From Dermanyssus gallinae (taxonomy: Eukaryota; Arthropoda; Arachnida; Mesostigmata; Dermanyssidae), in assembly GCA_003439945.1 (NCBI GenBank), contig QVRM01003911.1, positions 1-64,000 of the forward strand: a DNA stretch of 64,000 nt, given 5' to 3'. Made by a program: the position numbers and the translations under genes. Of this stretch, positions 1 through 12,984 are shown piece by piece (position 1 is the first letter of the stretch; each line of letters begins with the position of its first letter). The notes beneath the pieces were generated by a model. That model had not been told where the DNA came from. It saw only the letters and a list, made by a program, of their open reading frames with translations, and did not search any database.

Positions 1-109
1 GCGACATGGTCGCTTAGAAGAGAATTCGCCAAAAATAAAGTTCTTTATTAGCGTTCACGCCAAATACTTTAGAATCATAACCCTACAACCACTCACAGCG
101 CTCAAGACG
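1..109. other. Unannotated left edge
   Basis: AT-rich sequence with no coding signal. It leads into the inverted repeat that starts at 110. Confidence 0.5.
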
Positions 110-297
110 GACATATTCAGCCAATGCGCAATTCATGGCGATCATTTTGGTACCAAACACATGTCCATGCGAGCTGTGGTTGCGGAGTAATTACGATTTT
201 TCGGAGGGCATGTCCAGATTAAGTGCATGTAAAATGACTGTGTGACTGTTTTGGTACCAAAATGATCGCCATGAATTGCGCATTGGCTGAATATGTC
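110..297. repeat. Long perfect inverted repeat (48-nt arms)
   Basis: Bases 110-157 are the exact reverse complement of bases 250-297, with a 92-nt spacer. The arms contain the palindrome TTTTGGTACCAAA. There are no mismatches over 48 nt, so the structure is either young or kept uniform by gene conversion. It directly abuts the DNA-transposon end at 298-497 and could be a foldback or a head-to-head terminal duplication of a transposon. No coding potential is seen inside. Confidence 0.9.
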
Positions 298-497
298 AAT
301 TTGTCCAGTTGTCTCGCAACAGCACATTTTGTGCTCCTATGTCGGGCAAAAACACTAGTGTCACAAATTGTAGTAATTTCGCTCTCACTCCGAAACAAGA
401 CTTCTCAGAGACCATGTTCCATTGGAAAAAATATTTGCTTTAACGAGCTCTACAATTCTGTATATCGCGCTTCAAATATTCCTGCAACACCCTGTAT
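298..497 (+). mobile_element. 3' end fragment of a Tc1/IS630-type DNA transposon
   Basis: This stretch aligns by eye, with indels, to the reverse complement of 12990-13265, which is the tail of the transposon annotated at 12985-14285. Shared blocks include GTGCTCCTATGT, TTTCNCTCTCACTCCGAAAC and ATTGGAAAAAAT. The fragment ends in ACACCCTGTATATATA, so the element end runs directly into a TA tract. Only non-coding terminal sequence is present. Confidence 0.7.
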
Positions 498-2425
498 ATA
501 TATGTACATACATACATATATGTTAAAGTGGATCTGGTACTATCTCTGCTCTGTTATGGTCCAAGGATACACCCCAATTCATGACAACGTTTGATCCACG
601 AAGAACTAGTCTGCACTGAAAAATGTTGTTCGTCTATTGGCTATTAGTCTCTCGATATTCCGTGTTGTTGGGTTCTTAAGAAATAGACCGCAAAGTCATG
701 ATTTTACGGTCCGGAATTTAGCTTCGTCCTTTATTACGGTTCCTGCAAACGATGCTTGTTTTAGGAGATGTCTTTGCCCACAAGATGACTCGCTATTGTT
801 TTGGTTCTTCATCTGTCATCGCGATAATATTATATGCACGTATCACTTTTTTAAACATACTATTTGTCCATTTGGCATTTCTATGAATCTTCTATTTGAG
901 CCGTGAACATATGATCTTGACTTAGCTTCTGGGCAATATCTACAGTACACGGGCTGTGTGCTGCAAGTTGTACATTTGTATTATTGTAAATGATCATTAA
1001 TATAACTCTGTTATTTGTTCATTGATAAATAGTATTAGCTTGGGCGTTGTTAAGACTTTGATCATTTCATATATAAACTGAACTGTATTCATTCCTATAT
1101 TTTAGGATCCTAATATCTGTTCTTAGTGATAAAGCTTAAACTCCGGTTCTATGGTAGTTGGTAAGAGTCTAAATAACTGATTATTTGTGCGTTCCACTTA
1201 CTTCACTTTTTCATGAGCCGTTAAATGTAGACAATAACTAACAACAGCATGCCGTTTTCCAAATAAAAGTAAGTAAACATATTAAGTCGTCAATTGTTTA
1301 TAGAGTTTAATCGTTATTAATTAAACGACAAATGTTATTCGTTAAATTGTATTTTTCAGCCGATGGTATTGTCGGAGCAGTGTAAAGTTTATGTAAAGAC
1401 TATTGATTTCGAGGCCTATATCGTAGGCTTCTTCTTTAGTAATATCCTTCGCAGAGGCGTTCTGATATTTTAGGTGACATTCAGTTTGCTAGTGATACGT
1501 TGCGTTGTCTCAATCTAGGGCAGCGTAACATTAATATTCTGATGAAGCTTCTATAAAAATGTAATCTGCATTCCAAGAACTATTATGGTGTGATTTAATA
1601 AAAGCACACGCCTGGTATAAGCTACCTGTATAAAGAAGCTCATCAATTCAGGCCGTAAAGAATTGTAAAAAGCCTCCTTAATTTTCTTAATTTCTTTGGT
1701 ACACTCTGCAGTTTTCTGACTATCTTACATTTAATTTTTGTGGAAATTACCAACAATTAATTTATCCACGAATGCAAGGTACAGAAAGAAAAAAGTGCAA
1801 CGATGAAGCTTTTTGAGATTTGCTGTATTGTGAATATGACAAATATTTTACCATGACCGCGGCAGACGAGAGAAAGTCGACCTGTGGTCGTGCCCCCATG
1901 TGCGAATAAAAATTGTACGTACCCCAACGTTTTCGAACTTCTTGGTGCATGTCATATAGGTAAGGCGCGCAGGTGTCAAAAACTATCACTTGAAGTTCCT
2001 TCATCCAGGCCATTCCATTCATTTTGGCATTGGTTCAATGCGCGAACTTCGTTTGCGACCGAGAACGCCCGAAAGCGTTCTACATAGGGGATACATGCAG
2101 TTCTAAATGCGAAACCGTTTTAGCCAAGGCTTTCTCTATTCCATTGCGAACTTTTTTCTTAGCAAAGCCTTGGCAACTTAGCAGATCTCGCACGCATGAG
2201 ACGAGAGAACTCCACGAACAACTATTTAGATTAAGAGACGTCGAAACCAGCCAAATGCCTCGTTTGCTCAGCAACGCACCGCCCCTGCTAATACATATAC
2301 CTTTCTAGCCAATAAACTTTAGACACTAAGCGTGCAATGCAATAGCGTAGACTGTCAAGCCTTATAGTCAGGATTCTTACTGTCGCATGTTAGTATTAGT
2401 ATTATTTTTTTTTTATCATGATTGG
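498..2425. other. Intergenic, no gene seen
   Basis: AT-rich DNA without a convincing open reading frame or motif. The only local structure noted is a 10-bp inverted repeat, CCAAGGCTTT at 2124-2133 against AAAGCCTTGG at 2164-2173. Short open frames here lack coding character. Confidence 0.5.
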
Positions 2426-3193
<768 letters not shown>

Positions 3194-3700
3194 TGTTGTT
3201 TAGTGCTGTCTGCTGTCGTCCTCGCTAGCTCGATCGGGTCGGGATCTGATTGCGCTTCATTCATAGACGGAATAATAACAGCTATGGCGTCGGTGTTGCA
3301 TCCTGTCGCCAAGAGTCCCGGCGTGCTGACGCAGTCTTCGTATCTGCCTGTTTAACTAACTAACTAACTAAGGCGGAAGGATGTGACGAAGACGGCGAAG
3401 ACTAGCAAGCACTCGTATCGGCGGATGCGCGTGTATCACAGCGATCATATTTGGCAAATTCGGACGCCCCAGACAAACAGACAGACAGTTAGACATAGAG
3501 CCACACGTTTAGCTATACGTTTAGCTAACACAAACAGACACAACAGCCATACGGCGGTAAACGTATACAATATTACACCCCCAACAAGTCCAACAACCGT
3601 TACCGGTTGCCTTTATCCGGCTCTTCATAGCGCAACAATCATGCTAATTATACGACGAGCACGATCATAGTTTACACCCTCACCCCACTGTATGCGTGTA
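3194..3700. other. Intergenic with short TAAC and CAGA repeats
   Basis: Contains a short (TAAC)n run near 3354-3370 and degenerate CAGA/TTAG repeats near 3474-3545. No coding signal. Confidence 0.5.
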
Positions 3701-3861
3701 CGCATATATATTTATATATATATATATATTTTACGGGATTGGGGGCCAACTATATATATATATATATATATATAGGAAATATTGTGATAATTTATTAATA
3801 ATTTACTCATTTACAATACGTTTGTATACTCGGCAGTGCTCGCCTAAATATATATATATAC

Positions 3862-3915
<54 letters not shown>
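3701..3915. repeat. Cluster of (TA)n tracts flanking a dispersed repeat
   Basis: TA tracts lie at about 3705-3730, 3751-3774 and 3847-3913. The segment 3773-3850 between them is similar to 46268-46343. Shared parts are GGAAAT-TTGTGAT, ATTTATTAAT, TTACAATA-GTTTGTA and CGGCAGTGCTCGCCTAA. In both places it starts at the end of a TA tract, so TA tract plus unique part behaves as one dispersed repeat. Confidence 0.75.
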
Positions 3916-4316
3916 TCATCGGTCATAGGTAGTGCGTAATTTTACCTATATATACGTGTAGTTCAATGCTCCTAATGTGTCATCTCCCATTTGTTGATGG
4001 CAGTTTTCCTGACTGTGGTTGCTGTCAACTCTTTTCTGGTTCGGAATAACAAACAGACCGCGCGTCGTTTTGGAATAATATCTCAATAGAGTCGCAATCC
4101 GTTATGAATTGTATTACTCCGCTGATCCTCTTTTCTGGTTGAACGCCCACGCGATTTTATATTGCTCTTGAATGAACGCGCACTTCGAACACTCTTGTAG
4201 GCAGCATAACAATTCAGGATCTGCTGATATTACATTCGCTGATATCACCACAACACAGTAGCAACAGAAATATTTTATGGCTCGACAGCTCAATAAATAT
4301 TTCAACTATGTAGGCA

Positions 4317-4356
<40 letters not shown>

Positions 4357-5098
4357 CAACATTGCAAAAATTACGATAAACATACCAGTTCCGTGCTAAA
4401 ATATATTTATTCACAGGTTTTCAATTCGAGGGCAATCTTCTCTCCTGTGTACTCATAATACAATAATGCAGTATACGGTATCGGGACACCCCCCCAACAA
4501 ATAATTGTCTCAGTTGCGAAAGTTGTCCTCCGTTCATTGTGCATGCTACAGCACGGCAGGATATTGTTTCTGTCGTTGATAAATCTGCCGCCTCCGATTT
4601 TGTACTCGAAGCGGGTCAAAACAAGAGTCATGGTCGTTCGTGGTCGACATGTCAATGTGGTTTGTTACATTTGTGTGTGTGTATGGGTATGTATGGAGAG
4701 AGGGCGAGATTGCGTCTCCTTATCGTATACGTATGTGTCCTTGTCGGGAAATCTACACACCTGATTAGCCGACCGGGAACGGAGGACACTGTGCCCCGTT
4801 GTGCAAACCCCGCGGCAATAGGAGGAGAGAGAGGGGTCCTGTTTGGCTATCGCTAGCGTTGGTTTGCGCTACGGCCGGCCACGATTCTACTGCTCTTTGC
4901 TGCTCTCCCGGTCCCGGCTCGGAGGCAACACCGGAAGTGGTAGGAGCAGTAACAGCGCAACTCCGAGGCCGGTGCTGCTACTCGGTAGGATGGGTTCTGA
5001 GTTCGGAGTCCGCTAATCTGTGTGTCTATTTGTCTGTCGGTCGGTTTGCCTGCCTGCCTATCCGTGTACGAATATAGCAGCGGTGCGAGGCCCGATTT
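3916..5098. other. Intergenic; TA tract at 4319-4351, GC-richer from 4600
   Basis: No supported gene. From about 4600 the base composition becomes more GC-rich, as it does upstream of other possible transcription units, but no TATA box, start or exon can be defended. Confidence 0.4.
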
Positions 5099-5302
5099 AG
5101 CCTTAACTGGCTCAGGGGTCTGGACCCGTCTAAGGGGGCTCAGGGGTCCGGACCCATCTAAGGGGGCTTAGGGGTCTGGACCCGTCCAAGGGGGCTCAGG
5201 GGTCTAGACCCCGGGACTAAGGGGGCTCAGGGGTCTGAACCCCGGGACTAAGGGGGCTCAGGGGTCTGGACCCATTAAGGGGGCTCAAGGGTCTGAGCCG
5301 CC
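5099..5302. repeat. G-rich minisatellite, about 6-7 units of 31-38 bp
   Basis: Imperfect tandem units of the form AAGGGGGCTCAGGGGTCTGG plus ACCCRTCT. Several units contain an inner palindrome, GGGTCTGGACCC, or exactly GGGGTCTAGACCCC near 5199-5212. Each unit carries a run of five G and a run of four G separated by CTCA, so the plus strand could form G-quadruplexes. Unit length varies at the ACCC(CGGGA)CTAAGG junction. Confidence 0.9.
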
Positions 5303-5834
5303 CAGCTAATAAGACGGCACAAGGCGCTGTCTCCAAGGCTGGCGGAAGATTGCCGCTGCCGCCTCTCAGCAGCACGGTCGCCTGCCAACCAGCTCTTCAG
5401 AAAGGGCGGGCGCTACTTTGTGTGGCAGCACGACGTGCTGCACGTACGTGCGTGTGCCGGAACTCTTGTTCATTGCACGACACAGGCCTCGTAATACTGC
5501 GTAGAACCCTCCGGCTAGGTGTGTCGTCGCCGCGGAGCCGGGCCCCCGGGCCTTGGTTTCTGTCTTTTGCGCCCATGATGCACAAGTCGATCGTCGTCGG
5601 CTTCTCAGCAATGACTGGGAGGTTACTACAACTATTTCCATCAGAATTTCTTTCGTTTCTCACGTCACTGAATAGTCGGTAAGTAACCGACGACGGCGAG
5701 AATAGTGATGACAAGCAGTCCGTGTTCGGAGCTCATCCGAGGCCCCAGCCGACAAATATTGCGTGAGAGCTGAGCATATTACTGTAATATATATATATAT
5801 TTTTTTTATAACAAATATAAGTTTATTCTCAATA
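5303..5834. other. GC-rich stretch, no gene assigned
   Basis: GC-rich to about 5560, with open frames on both strands that resemble no known family. It may belong to an unseen exon or promoter; nothing in the sequence decides this. Confidence 0.3.
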
Positions 5835-5997
5835 TAATACATTATGCATATGTTACACGTATCACGATGGATTAGCTAAGCCAATATGCCTAGATGGCGC
5901 GTAGTGTGGCTGTCACGTGTCCGTTTCGATGAGGTCAGGCCGACACCACCTCAGAAGTGTGCCCCGAACGGAGGCAGCGTTTCCACGTTGTATATCA
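5835..5997 (+). repeat. Dispersed repeat D, copy 1
   Basis: The block ending GTGCCCCGAACGGAGGCAGC-GTTTCC matches the reverse complement of 31436-31577 over about 140-160 bp. The best part (5911-5995) is roughly 90% identical and includes CTGTCACGTGTCCGTTTCGA. No coding potential. The other copy directly follows the tail of a SINE, so this may be part of a larger element. Confidence 0.8.
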
Positions 5998-6802
5998 AGA
6001 TCCAGACGTTGTTTGTAAAAGGACGACGACCTGTTATCACCGGATGACAGGTATATATTTTTATTTATTTATTTACTTTTTCTTTCCGTTATATTGCAAG
6101 AGAATGAGTCCGCCTGTGGAGAATCGTACAGTTCCTCGATAGGCTATGCGGTGGTTTTTGGTTTGTGCTGCCTAGAGATGTTGTATGCCTGCCGATCGAT
6201 TTACGAGACACGTGCAGGGTGTATTAAACTGTAAAAAAAATAACTATGAAAACAGAAGCGCAGACGTCGGCCTCGTAATTCGCGGTGAGGCGCTTTGGCT
6301 TGTAGTCGTAGATCTGGAAAACCGATATGGGCTGGGCTGCACGGTTCGCGACCGACCATCGTATAAAGTTTTCTATATGGAGAGAACAGAACGGCGGGTG
6401 AGAGCATTGCTAGGCCGATAACCAGGGTTAAATATGAGGTCATCATCTCCTCCTATACTAGGTTGGCCAAAGGTACGCCCTCCCTTGCACAACCACTACT
6501 TCGAGCATACGAAAGATTAACGCAAACCATTTATATATAGGGTGAATATTTTTATTTGTTTGAAACTATTTGAATGTACTTAGTGTAGGTGCTTAGAAGG
6601 ATTTGACCTCAGAATAAGTACAATTAGTTTTATTTTGTTGTTTCGTTATCTAAGCTTTTTAGAGACTGGCGTCTAAATGTAGAAAGGTCACGTGTGTGTC
6701 GGTCTACCTATAAATCCAGGAGATTAACGATGATAATTATATATTGGCATTTGCTTATTTCTATATTGCATCTAGAGTATTTATTTGAATGCATGTATAT
6801 CA
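5998..6802. other. Intergenic, no gene seen
   Basis: No recognisable coding or repeat signal. Confidence 0.5.
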
Positions 6803-7040
<238 letters not shown>

Positions 7041-7185
7041 CATAATAAAGCATTCTTTGAAATATTGTCGAATGTGACTTTTGTCTCGGTGTTTGATTTA
7101 TTTTGTAACAGTTTTTATTATCCAAGAACTTAAGCATTGCAAAATGCAGTTCCGTTGAATAAACCACGTTTGAACCTTGAAAAAC

Positions 7186-7188
<3 letters not shown>

Positions 7189-7246
<58 letters not shown>
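7189..7246. repeat. (TA)n microsatellite
   Basis: About 55 bp of pure TA. Confidence 0.95.
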
Positions 7247-7248
<2 letters not shown>

Positions 7249-7730
7249 CGCTCATATCGATTAGAGTTCGCACACTCTAGTTTTGCTTTGCAACGACTGC
7301 GCTTATTTTGTTCATCGTCGCCGTCCTCATCATCACCAACACCATCGGTATTCGGGCATGAATGACCACGGCGAAATCCTTTCCTCTCTGAGACAACTAT
7401 GGGATGCGACCGACAACAGCAAAAGCAGATTCTTCTGGTGGCAGCAGCCAACGCCTCCCACGACCGTTTCGCTGTGCTTTGATTTGAGTGTTATTGGGCG
7501 TTGTTGAGCGAGGCCAATTTGACTTCGTTCAGTCAGGGAGAAAGTCTGTCGAGACGACTGCCAAAAGTCTCAATCTTTACGTGGGATAGGAGTAGAGAAT
7601 TAATAATTAATTTCGTGAATAATCATTTTTTTACGCTCGTCACTTGTGCGCGCCTACTGTCTTTGTTGTTATACATACATATATGTTGTTTACTACCGTT
7701 TTTATTGTTGACGTTATTTGTGTTGCTGTC
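7247..7730. other. Intergenic, no gene seen
   Basis: Moderately GC-rich DNA without a recognisable protein or RNA. It leads into TTG-rich sequence. Confidence 0.4.
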
Positions 7731-7812
7731 GGTGGTGTTGTTGTTGTTGCTGTTGTTGTTGTTGTTCTTATTGTCATTCTTGCTGTGATTCGAAATGTGG
7801 CAACAGTAGTAC

Positions 7813-7845
<33 letters not shown>

Positions 7846-8130
7846 TGTTGTTGTTGTTGTTGTTGTTGCTGTTGTTGTTATGCTTTTTATTGTTCTTGTT
7901 GTTTCTGGTGTTGTTAGCATTGCAGTTGATGTGGTTGTTATCGTCGTCATTTGTTGTTGTTGTTGTTTTTGTTATCGTCGTCGTTTGGTGTTGTTGTTGT
8001 TATTGTTATTTTTGTTATCGTCGTCGTGTGTTGTTGTTGTTGTTGTTGTTTTCGTTGTTATTATTTTCGTCGTCATTGTCGTTGTTAATATTTTCGTCGT
8101 CATTGTCGTTGTTATTGCTGTTGTTGTCAT
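7731..8130. repeat. TTG/TCG-rich degenerate trinucleotide region
   Basis: About 400 bp of interrupted TTG, with TCG and TTA variants, including a near-duplicated GTCGTC-ATTGTCGTTGTTA phrase around 8069-8117. Val/Leu-rich open frames through it are artefacts of the repeat. Confidence 0.9.
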
Positions 8131-8845
8131 CGCCGCAGTGTGCCGCCGCCCACCATCACCAGCCTCTACTAGCAATGCTGTGTCGGCAGGATACACGGCG
8201 GTGAAGGCGCGCCGGATGAAGTGAAAACAAAGGGAGCTGCTACTGCTGATTCGTTGTGTCGGCGATGTCCGCGGGAAAGTGGCCGCTACCGCTACGGCGA
8301 TCATCTTCGTGGCGGCAGCCGGCCACGATGGCCTGGTGGCCTTCCGACGACCTCGAGCCGGCTGGCTCGGCCCACCGTATCAACAAGGCGAATGGTTAAT
8401 TGTGGTTTATTCCTGCCGCTCTTTCAGAACGGAGTTCTCGTATCGAGCTTGCTTCTTTGCGGCGCCATAGCCGCTTTCGCCACACGCCGCCAGAGACGTA
8501 AACGTGCATCTAAAGTATCAGGCATTACGTTCATTGTTGTTACATGTCTCTGAGACTAGAGAAAAGCGGCTAGCTGAGTCTGCTATGAGTACGCTATGGC
8601 TGGGCTTAGCGGCTAAAAAGTAGAGATGAAGTAACAGACATATACGAAGTAGTCTCTTGTTCGCCAAGTCTACAAAATAAGGCGGTTCGATGATGCTTAG
8701 AGTTTCGACCCGACACGCGTTGAAGTATTGGCCCGCACGGCCGTTCCGAGGAGAGTTGCATATATAGGGAACTGACGCTGAGAGATCTAGCCGGGTCAGC
8801 CTTTTAGAGTAAACTAAATAAAAAATCTAAGTGAAAAAACGTTAC

Positions 8846-8879
<34 letters not shown>

Positions 8880-9121
8880 AGTGTACATACGCATATATCA
8901 TGTGATATTTTTTATACTATACTTCAGAAGAACTTGCCCTCAACAACAAGCTGTGATGGATTGGAGAACATACACTGTTATTTTGTCTTATACCAACAAT
9001 GAACATGTACACACTATGAAACATTTCTACGCAAGCAGCGTTCGGCAGCTATTTAAAGCGACCACATCGTACTAGGTTCAAAGAGACGAAAATAAGAACG
9101 CGGTGATGAATTTGGACGCTT
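8131..9121. other. GC-rich stretch then TA tract; no gene assigned
   Basis: 8131-8500 is GC-rich and open in more than one frame but matches no family I recognise. A TA tract lies at 8851-8880. Nothing further is supported. Confidence 0.35.
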
Positions 9122-9173
9122 GACATCTACATTTGCAATTTATTGTATCTGAATATGACTAGTAATAAAATAG

Positions 9174-9211
<38 letters not shown>

Positions 9212-9307
9212 CTTAGGGGATTTTTAGTGTTATTGTACCATAAAGGAAAGCTACTCGACATCTACATTTGCAATTTATTGTATCTGAATATGACTAGTAA
9301 TAAAATA

Positions 9308-9346
<39 letters not shown>

Positions 9347-9391
9347 CTTAGGGGATTTTTAGTGTTATTGTACCATAAAGGAAAGCTACTC
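9122..9391. repeat. Tandem duplication, two 135-bp units
   Basis: Unit 1 is 9122-9256 and unit 2 is 9257-9391. They are the same length and almost identical (GACATCTACATTTGCAATTT ... AGGAAAGCTACTC), each with its own TA tract of about 32 bp in the middle. The visible difference is a C/T at the edge of the TA tract. Both copies keep the same TA length, so the duplication is recent. Confidence 0.95.
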
Positions 9392-10137
9392 TGGAAAGTC
9401 CAGCGTCGCTATTTCAGTGCTATATTTTATGTGCGATTTCCGCCTACAACTTTCACTAATAATACTAGGGATTCCACCACTTACCACCAAAGCTTATTGT
9501 TATAGTACTGCACGTCATCCCCTTCACGACAAGGACAAATTGATTGACGTCTGCGGCGACACTCGCCGAATTGATCTGCCGATGTTGTTCACCGAGCGAG
9601 GCGAACTCATTTTTATTTTCTGGTACTTCACCACGTTGACGTTCGTGGCCAAACCTTCGCTATTTCGTAGTAGTCCCATCCGGTAGTTCACCGGCGTGTC
9701 CGGATGCGTCCCGCCGCAACCACGCGCCCGACGGCTCTCAAGGAATAGTCCACCATTGCGATGCTGGTGGACCTTAGGCAGGAGGTTTGAAAAAGGTTGT
9801 CCCGCGGACGGTTAGAGGTGACCTCTCGCCACGCTTGTTAGAAAGCTGCAAGTAGGTCAGCTACGCCCGTCAAACTGTTGCAGGTTACTTTCCCCCCACC
9901 CTTACCCCCACTTACCCGATTGGACCAATTGGTGGATTTTCTGTGCCGTCTGCCGAAGTCAATGACATGCCACTGATGATACGTTAGCCACAGGTTACGT
10001 CTGTGCTGGCCCTGGATATGAAAGAGCACTCTCTTCATTGTCGGTGCCGTCGAGTCCGTCGCCTGTTTACCGAAACGGCCCACCACCGGTGAAATGTTCG
10101 GTGGATTTTCCCCAAGTGGACGCGTTGTTGTTTCGTG
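9392..10137. other. Intergenic, no gene seen
   Basis: No supported coding or RNA feature. Confidence 0.45.
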
Positions 10138-10290
10138 GCTTGTGCTGTTGTTGTTGTTGTTGTTAATGTTGTCGTTTTTGTTATTTTTGTTGTTGTTGTT
10201 GCTGTTGCTGTGGCCGTTGTTTTTGTTGTTCTCCCTGCTGCTGCTGCTGCTGCCGCCGCTGATGTATCTGTTGTCGTTGTGCTGTTAACA
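10138..10290. repeat. TTG/CTG trinucleotide-rich region
   Basis: Interrupted TTG and CTG repeats. Open frames are low-complexity artefacts. Confidence 0.85.
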
Positions 10291-10867
10291 CTGCGGGCGG
10301 CAACCACGGCGACGCCTATATGTCTATGTACATATCGCCTAAATACACGTGTTTTCTGTGTGTACTTTCCTCCCGTTTCCTATTCTAGTCTGTAGAAGAG
10401 GAAACGTCGGCGGTCAACGGTGCCGTCAACGTTTTGTTCTTGCTGTCGTGGCCTCATTATTGCCGCGATCTGTCTGTCCACGGCGCGGGGCGCCTTACGT
10501 TCAACTTCACACTGTTGTTGCTCCGTTAGCCGCCGTTCAAACGTCGCACCAGGACATCACACCGGCATCTCACTGTGTGACCACTGCTTCATTCGGCACG
10601 AGCGCCCAGTAGGCAACGCGCTGACGAGCACCCAGGTCACCATTGTTTGAAGATGCAGGCGTTGTCGTCGTCGTGACGATGATAATATTAATAATATTTG
10701 TAGTATTATTATTACCTCCTAAACACTCCTAGATCATTCCTGACAGCTAAAATTGGAGACACAGAAATGGGACGATGACTTTTACACAGCTACATTGGTC
10801 TCATTTAACTCGTTGGAACTGAAATACTCGCCAGAATACGAAGCGACTATATATATATACATATATG

Positions 10868-10907
<40 letters not shown>

Positions 10908-11156
10908 TATATATATATATTCGTTTTGGATGTGCGAATGTATTTTCTTTCAGAGAAAAATAGGATGAGGATAACTATACTACAGGAGGGTAGTAATGTT
11001 GACAGTTGGACACTAATAGTTGTAAAGTAGAAGGATGTCTGAAATCGATAAAGTGACCACAAGCTATACGCGTGATAGCAAATGCGTAGTTTCAGGCAAA
11101 TAGTTTAAATGAAGCCTATTCTATTCAATGGAGGTAAACTGCTAGCCTGCTGTAAC

Positions 11157-11192
<36 letters not shown>

Positions 11193-11609
11193 CATTCGCC
11201 TGCACTTCATAACACATTTTAAACGTTATAACGCATGCCGTGCAGACCTTGAGAGGTGGCCATTCACCCTAGTTGTTGGTGTACCACTTTGTTGTCGTGC
11301 ATTCGTTATGCTTCTGTTGTTATTTACTACTTTTGTTGGCGATACCGATTACAGTAAAACTGATTTTCTTGGCTTTCAGTTAATCAAATCCTAAAATCAG
11401 ATTAATCAGGCGGCAGACCAAATCATTACCGGCCATCATCAAGGATAATAGGAAAAGGAAGCGGACGTGTCTCATTCAACCACCTAATCGACCCTAAGCA
11501 TATGTTAGTTTAAACAAATCTCCCCAGAAATAACTGGTTATAATGTTATTTAATTGCGATTGGTGTTACTAATGTTGCACCACATAAAAACATCTCATCA
11601 TTTCAAACA
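10291..11609. other. Intergenic with TA tracts
   Basis: TA/TATGCACA tract at about 10848-10920 and TA tract at 11160-11191. No gene was recognised. Confidence 0.45.
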
Positions 11610-12185
11610 TTGGTTTGATCATCACAAAAACTACAAGTGATGTCCGTGCGCACCGCTATTGCGCTCTTCGGCTTGAAGATCGCACCAATTGCTTCGTACG
11701 GCATAGAGGTAATCTGGACGAAGCTAACGCCGGCTAACCCGACTACCCTTGATGGAGTTAAATCCGCGTTTCTGAAGCGAGTGCTTGAGGTGCACAGCTC
11801 AGCTCGGAATAGACTCGTGTACTTGCTGGCAGATACTTCGTGTAGAGAACCTGAAGAGGCGACTGAATCTCCCTGCGACACCGGGATACGATCGTTTCAT
11901 CAATAAATACGAAGTTAAAATGGCAGAAAAGGATCCAGAATTTTACACAGTTGGGGCAATGGCATCAGATTCATGGAAATATGTAGGTAGGACTAACCGC
12001 CATATTGTTACGCGATTTGCAGTGCACGGGTATTAATTACCACGTGTCGCACAGTGGGATTCCATGAGCCGAATGAATCTTGTGTTTGTAAAAATTGTAG
12101 CAATCCATGTTCAAAGTATCACAAAGTATTACAAGGGTCTCTCTATGACTTGTAGTCAATATGTTAGTTCTTACAAACGAACATT
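11610..12185 (+). pseudogene. Non-LTR retrotransposon 'X' family, 3' end fragment
   Basis: Conceptual translation gives ALFGLKIAPIASYGIEVIW followed by LKRVLEVHSS-RNRLVYLLA, then FINKYEVKMAE and FYTVGAMASDSWK. It is collinear with the tail of the reverse transcriptase ORF at 56420-58030 (LFNLKIAPTASYGIQVIWP, RLVYLLAS, YMSEWENKMAD). After a frameshift near 12035 it ends in a zinc-knuckle-like ESCVCKNCSNPCSKYH. At least two frameshifts are needed to read through. The catalytic palm is absent, so this is a 5'-truncated dead copy. Confidence 0.8.
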
Positions 12186-12853
12186 TCTGAAGTAACCAAT
12201 GTATTGTTTATTAACCAATAATTGGTTTGTCCAAATATATATTTCTGAAGTAACACGTTGCTATAAATTTATTCTACTATAGATTTACAACTAGCTATCA
12301 CTATTTTGATGGAACTGCAATGCCGGGTGATTTGTATCTCGACGAATATTTGTACAAAATGTCTCTGACGCCAATGTTTGTTTTTTTAATTGGGCAGCGC
12401 AATGTGTTTAATTAACTCAAAGCTGCATTTATTTTACAATTGGCTGTCACTTTTTTTTATCCATCATTAGACATTTTCAGGTATTGCTTATCAGTTTGCC
12501 TAGGTTGCCTAATTCAAAGACTGGAATGCAAGACTATGCTTACGACGTATCCTGACAGGAACAGAACGCTCGTAGGATTCATTCAGTCTATCTACAATGC
12601 CAAGCTCGTATCGAAGGTGGGACTTTGATGAACGGGGGACACCTTTATGAGCGACAACTTTATAGATGCGGCCTTACGGGCCACAGCCAAGAGGGCTTTG
12701 AAAACCTGTACACACGGTCTGAGTCCTCGTATTGTTATGCGTTCATACGTAGGCATGCAAAGACATACGATCAGACGCATAACGTTTTGGTGACATACTC
12801 ATTTATATACGTCTGCACATGCAAATCTCTCTCTATATATGTATATATGTATG

Positions 12854-12903
<50 letters not shown>

Positions 12904-12984
12904 CATATATGAAACCCGTGACGTTCACGCGGAGACGATTTTTCACTTCAAAGTGCTAACATAGTAACTAAACCGTGCACCACA
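12186..12984. other. Intergenic with TA tract at 12833-12909
   Basis: The phrase ATTTCTGAAGTAAC occurs twice (about 12184 and 12241). No gene was recognised. Confidence 0.45.

Noticed and set aside
5099..5302. CRISPR array
   Set aside because: Units are directly abutting imperfect minisatellite repeats with no unique spacers, and the DNA is eukaryotic.
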